NCBI RefSeq assembly: GCF_019052365.1
Contig: NZ_JAHQUY010000095.1
Coordinates: 1 to 7,792, forward strand
Reading direction: 5' to 3'
DNA from: Leyella stercorea
GTDB lineage: Bacteria; Bacteroidota; Bacteroidia; Bacteroidales; Bacteroidaceae
Length of the DNA stretch: 7,792 nucleotides
Of the stretch, positions 5,650 through 7,792 are shown piece after piece. The first letter of the stretch is position 1. Every line of letters starts with the position of its first letter. The notes beneath the pieces are model-generated. The model ran no database searches and was not told where the DNA came from. It saw only the letters and a list, made by a program, of their open reading frames with translations. A program made the position numbers and the translations under genes.

Positions 5650-6906
5650 ATGAATACTGTCATACAAAATCAACGCAAGGAACGTGACGAATTGCTGGCG
5701 CGACCTTATCTCGTACGCAAGTCGAATACAAACGCATCTGTTCTTCTCGCCAATCCGATGATAAAACTCATCACCGGTCCTCGACGTGTGGGCAAATCGA
5801 CATACGCCCTATTAATGTTGCAAGGCAGAAACTTTGCTTATCTCAATTTCGACGACAACCTTCTGCTGTCGGGCTGGGACGAGGAACTTGTAATGCGCAC
5901 TCTCGACGAAGTGTATCCTAACTATGAATACTTGTTGCTCGACGAGGTGCAAAATCTGAAAGACTGGGATATATGGATATCAAAACTATACCGCCGTGGT
6001 AAGAATCTCGTCATCACAGGCAGCAATGCCAAGATGCTCAGCAGCGAAATGGCAACTGTGCTTACGGGCAGATATCTACAAGTGGAGATGTTGCCATTCA
6101 GCCTTTCTGAAACAATGGAATGGAAAGGCTTAAGCACAAAAGGCAACAACGAGGCGCAAACAGCCGAGGCTACCGTAATAGCCGACGACTACCTGCGCAA
6201 TGGAGGTTATCCCGAAACTATTGATATGCGCAGCATTACACGCAACTATCTATCTACGTTGTTCGACTCGATAATATGGAAGGATGTGGCAAAACGCCAC
6301 AACATACGCAACATAAACGACCTGAACAACCTCGCCATTTATCTGTTGTCAAACTTCTGCAACCCGCTTTCTGCCAACGATATTGCCAAAGAGCTGTCTA
6401 TGACGAGCGTTACGACAACACGCAAATTCATGAACTATCTGCATGAGCCATATCTGTTCTACTATCTGCCACGCTTCAATAACAAACTGAAGTTGATGAA
6501 AAAGGCTGCAACTAAGGTATATGTCATCGACAATGGATTTGTAACGTCCAAAGCTTTCAATATAAGCGAGAATCTGGGACGCTTGTTAGAGAACGAGGTA
6601 TTCGTGGAACTGCTACGCCAGGGTTTCCAAGTAGAGACATCGTTGTTCTACTATCGTTCGCGCAACGATCGCGAAGTAGACTTCGTTACTCGTAATGGCG
6701 CACAAATACACCAGCTCATTCAGGTATGCTACGACATGACTTCACCAAAAACAGAGAAACGCGAGGTTACAAGTCTTATAGAATGTGCCGAAGAACTGAA
6801 ATGCAACAACCTGATTATCATCACCAACAACGACGAGAGGGAAATAAACAAGGACGGATATAACATAAAGGTTGTGCCGTTCGCCAAGTTCGCATCAGCC
6901 TATTGA
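5650..6906 (+). CDS. AAA_14/DUF4143-type ATP-binding protein
   Basis: A 418-residue protein of a family that is abundant in Bacteroidales. Residues about 36-160 are the ATPase: Walker A GPRRVGKST (43-51, Lys49), Walker B YLLLDEVQ (94-101, Asp98 and Glu99), the sensor-like ITGSNAKML (122-130), and TGR with Arg141 as possible arginine finger. Residues about 200-360 are the DUF4143 part, starting with a likely winged-helix stretch (NPLSANDIAKELSMTSVTT). The C-terminus has the nuclease-like pattern REVDFV (341-346) and QLIQVCYD (355-362). In PD-(D/E)XK enzymes a lysine would be expected near Cys360, so nuclease activity is doubtful. The biological role of the family is not established. It stands alone, runs opposite to its neighbours, has an operator-like repeat in its promoter, and visibly uses more A-rich codons than mscS, all of which suggest an accessory gene. 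Confidence 0.88.
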   Translation: MNTVIQNQRKERDELLARPYLVRKSNTNASVLLANPMIKLITGPRRVGKSTYALLMLQGRNFAYLNFDDNLLLSGWDEELVMRTLDEVYPNYEYLLLDEVQNLKDWDIWISKLYRRGKNLVITGSNAKMLSSEMATVLTGRYLQVEMLPFSLSETMEWKGLSTKGNNEAQTAEATVIADDYLRNGGYPETIDMRSITRNYLSTLFDSIIWKDVAKRHNIRNINDLNNLAIYLLSNFCNPLSANDIAKELSMTSVTTTRKFMNYLHEPYLFYYLPRFNNKLKLMKKAATKVYVIDNGFVTSKAFNISENLGRLLENEVFVELLRQGFQVETSLFYYRSRNDREVDFVTRNGAQIHQLIQVCYDMTSPKTEKREVTSLIECAEELKCNNLIIITNNDEREINKDGYNIKVVPFAKFASAY

Positions 6907-6920
6907 TAGCTGTAAAAGAA

Positions 6921-6952
6921 TATAGCTCTGACTTCACAAAGCCAGAGCTATA
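6921..6952. terminator. Hairpin between convergent ATPase and smalltalk genes
   Basis: Perfect ten-base arms TATAGCTCTG (6921-6930) and CAGAGCTATA (6943-6952) enclose a 12-base loop. It starts 14 bases after the ATPase stop. On the minus strand it is followed by TTCTTTTA, a better T tract than the AAATAATG found on the plus strand. It therefore suits the leftward HU-smalltalk transcript best, and may work both ways. A weaker palindrome, ATGTATA (6957-6963) with TATACAT (6985-6991), lies beside it. Confidence 0.6.
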
Positions 6953-7008
6953 AATAATGTATATATTCCCCTGACTTCAGAGTGTATACATCCTTGTTCA
7001 GAGGTAGC

Positions 7009-7113
7009 TTAATATACCATTGCCTGTACGCCCAGCGTACTCAGCACCGCCGTAGCGATGGCCACAATCAGCTTCAGTATCGTCTTCAAAGTGTCTTTAT
7101 TCATTCTTTTCAT
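7009..7113 (-). CDS. Smalltalk-like micro-protein
   Basis: This 34-codon gene encodes a basic start (MKRMNKDTLKT) followed by one hydrophobic helix (LIVAIATAVLSTLGV) and a short tail QAMVY. That pattern, and its place just after an HU-like gene, match what I recall of the Bacteroidetes 'smalltalk' family of about 30-residue proteins, whose function is unknown. The helix could sit in the membrane. The family usually begins near MNK, so the ATG at 7104 is an alternative start. No promoter is seen between HU and this gene, so it is probably transcribed with HU. Its last codons recur at 5272-5292 in the scar, which is independent support for a real, repeated gene. As I recall, related loci often continue with an N-acetylmuramoyl-L-alanine amidase gene. 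None is present here. Confidence 0.8.
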   Translation of the reverse strand: MKRMNKDTLKTILKLIVAIATAVLSTLGVQAMVY

Positions 7114-7164
7114 GGTATTACGTTTAATAAGTTCGTGTTATCTGTAACTGGTGTTCCATCAAAG

Positions 7165-7246
7165 CGTAGCGGAGGTCTCCGGCCTCCGCAGCAAGCAGCC
7201 TCACTAATCGAGCCCCGGTGCTGCGGAGTACGAAGGCCTCCCTACG
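7165..7246 (-). other. GC-rich 82-base imperfect hairpin between HU and smalltalk genes
   Basis: The outer stem pairs CGTAG (7165-7169) with CTACG (7242-7246) and GGAGG (7171-7175) with CCTCC (7237-7241), with one bulged base. The inner stem is a perfect ten-base pair, CTCCGCAGCA (7184-7193) with TGCTGCGGAG (7219-7228). An alternative fold within the left arm is GCGGAGG (7169-7175) with CCTCCGC (7183-7189). The element begins about 10 bases past the HU stop on the minus strand. It could protect the HU mRNA end, reduce read-through into smalltalk, or be a REP-like dispersed repeat. No long T run follows it. Confidence 0.6.
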
Positions 7247-7255
7247 GCTCAACGC

Positions 7256-7699
7256 CTACTCCTTAGTCACGTCAGCGCGCTTCACGCTCTTGTAGTCGTC
7301 GAGCTCCGCCACCTTCATGCCGGCGAGCATCGGCTTCACGCGCTTGCCCGATACGATGTCCTTGTGCACCTCCGGTGCGAAGCGCACGCGAGCGCCGATG
7401 ATGTGGTTCTGCGGCTTGAACTCCTTGAGGTTCGCGCAGCCCTTCGACTTCAGGGTTACGCGGAAGGTGCCCAGACCCTCAATCTTCACGCTGTTCGAGT
7501 TTAGCAGCTCGGTCTTCATCACCTCCGCCAGCTCGGTGAGCACGGCGAGGATGTCCGAATACTTCACGGTACAGTTCGCCTGCATTATCTCCGCGAGCTT
7601 CTTCAAGCCCACCGACTCGCGGTAAGCCGCACGAGCGTAGTAGAGTCCCTTGCTTGCGTTGTTAGCCTTGCTCTGATAGATCTTGTAATTCACTGCCAT
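7256..7699 (-). CDS. HU-like DNA-binding protein (Bacteroidetes long form)
   Basis: A 147-residue basic protein, against about 90 for classical HU. Residues about 30-67 give the helical dimer part (LKKLAEIMQANCTVKYSDILAVLTEL), and VKIEGLGTFRVTLKSKG (71-87) is the beta segment with the GLGTF turn typical of HU proteins. IGARVRFAPE (101-110) is the second strand of the DNA-binding arm. The N-terminal MAVNYKIYQSKA and the tail from 118 are features of the long Bacteroidetes HU-like group (compare HU-HIG). HU proteins bind and bend DNA in the nucleoid. The start is fixed by ATG at 7699 with GGA about 12 bases upstream on a purine-rich leader. It is probably the first gene of an operon with smalltalk. 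The second promoter copy at 5374-5404 indicates the gene was duplicated here. Confidence 0.9.
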   Translation of the reverse strand: MAVNYKIYQSKANNASKGLYYARAAYRESVGLKKLAEIMQANCTVKYSDILAVLTELAEVMKTELLNSNSVKIEGLGTFRVTLKSKGCANLKEFKPQNHIIGARVRFAPEVHKDIVSGKRVKPMLAGMKVAELDDYKSVKRADVTKE

Positions 7700-7792
7700 A
7701 ATGTGTTTTCCTTTCTTTTTTTAGATTTGGTTAATACTTTGTGTTTTTCTTTTTGTGTTGTGTTCCGGATCACGTTTGCAAAGGTACTGTTC
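7695..7792 (-). repeat. 98-base direct repeat, right copy (HU upstream region)
   Basis: Identical to 5290-5387 and cut by the window edge. It carries HU codon 1, its leader and the -7 element. Recombination between the copies would remove a 2405-base unit holding the ATPase, smalltalk and HU genes. Confidence 0.95.
7779..7786 (-). promoter_or_regulatory. -7 element of the HU-smalltalk promoter (partial promoter)
   Basis: The minus strand reads TACCTTTG, an exact TAnnTTTG match. The -33 element lies beyond the window. The left repeat copy shows a TTG 20 bases upstream of the same element. Transcription would start near 7772, giving an A-rich leader of about 73 bases. Confidence 0.6.

Noticed and set aside
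6982..7266. Plus-strand open frame of 94 codons
   Set aside because: Antisense to the smalltalk gene and the GC-rich hairpin. The minus-strand reading has a recognisable micro-protein and a repeated tail, this one does not.

Overview
The window looks like chromosomal DNA of a Bacteroidales bacterium, probably Prevotellaceae or a near relative. The reasons are promoters of the Bacteroidetes type (TAnnTTTG at -7 with a TTG about 20 bases upstream), mostly weak Shine-Dalgarno sites, a Bacteroidetes-type HU-like protein followed by a 'smalltalk'-type micro-gene, and an AAA/DUF4143 ATPase typical of this phylum. No rRNA, tRNA, CRISPR array or transposase was seen.

Left part (1-5165), ordinary chromosome, all on the minus strand. 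In transcription order it holds a large MscS-type mechanosensitive channel (2619-5165), an Lrp/AsnC-family regulator with its own promoter (1992-2468), and a two-domain peptidase that joins a C26 gamma-glutamyl hydrolase/amidotransferase-like domain to an M19 dipeptidase domain (98-1852). A long imperfect hairpin followed by a T run lies between the regulator and the peptidase. Bases 1-97 show no convincing feature.

Middle part (5166-5649), 484 bases without an intact gene. It holds the mscS promoter and Shine-Dalgarno site, a short heptamer repeat, a deletion scar of an HU-smalltalk cassette that keeps the cassette's complete promoter, a stretch (5405-5527) in which I see nothing definite, and a four-half-site inverted repeat that overlaps the promoter of the rightward ATPase gene.

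Right part (5650-7792), accessory in character. A rightward AAA_14/DUF4143 ATPase (5650-6906) converges on a leftward HU-like gene (7256-7699) and a 34-codon smalltalk-like gene (7009-7113). A hairpin separates the convergent genes, and a GC-rich 82-base hairpin lies between HU and smalltalk. The last 98 bases of the window (HU upstream region and start codon) are identical to 5290-5387. At the left copy the HU start codon is joined straight to the last codons of smalltalk. The ATPase therefore sits between a full cassette and the collapsed remains of a second one in the same orientation. This is the most unusual structure in the window.
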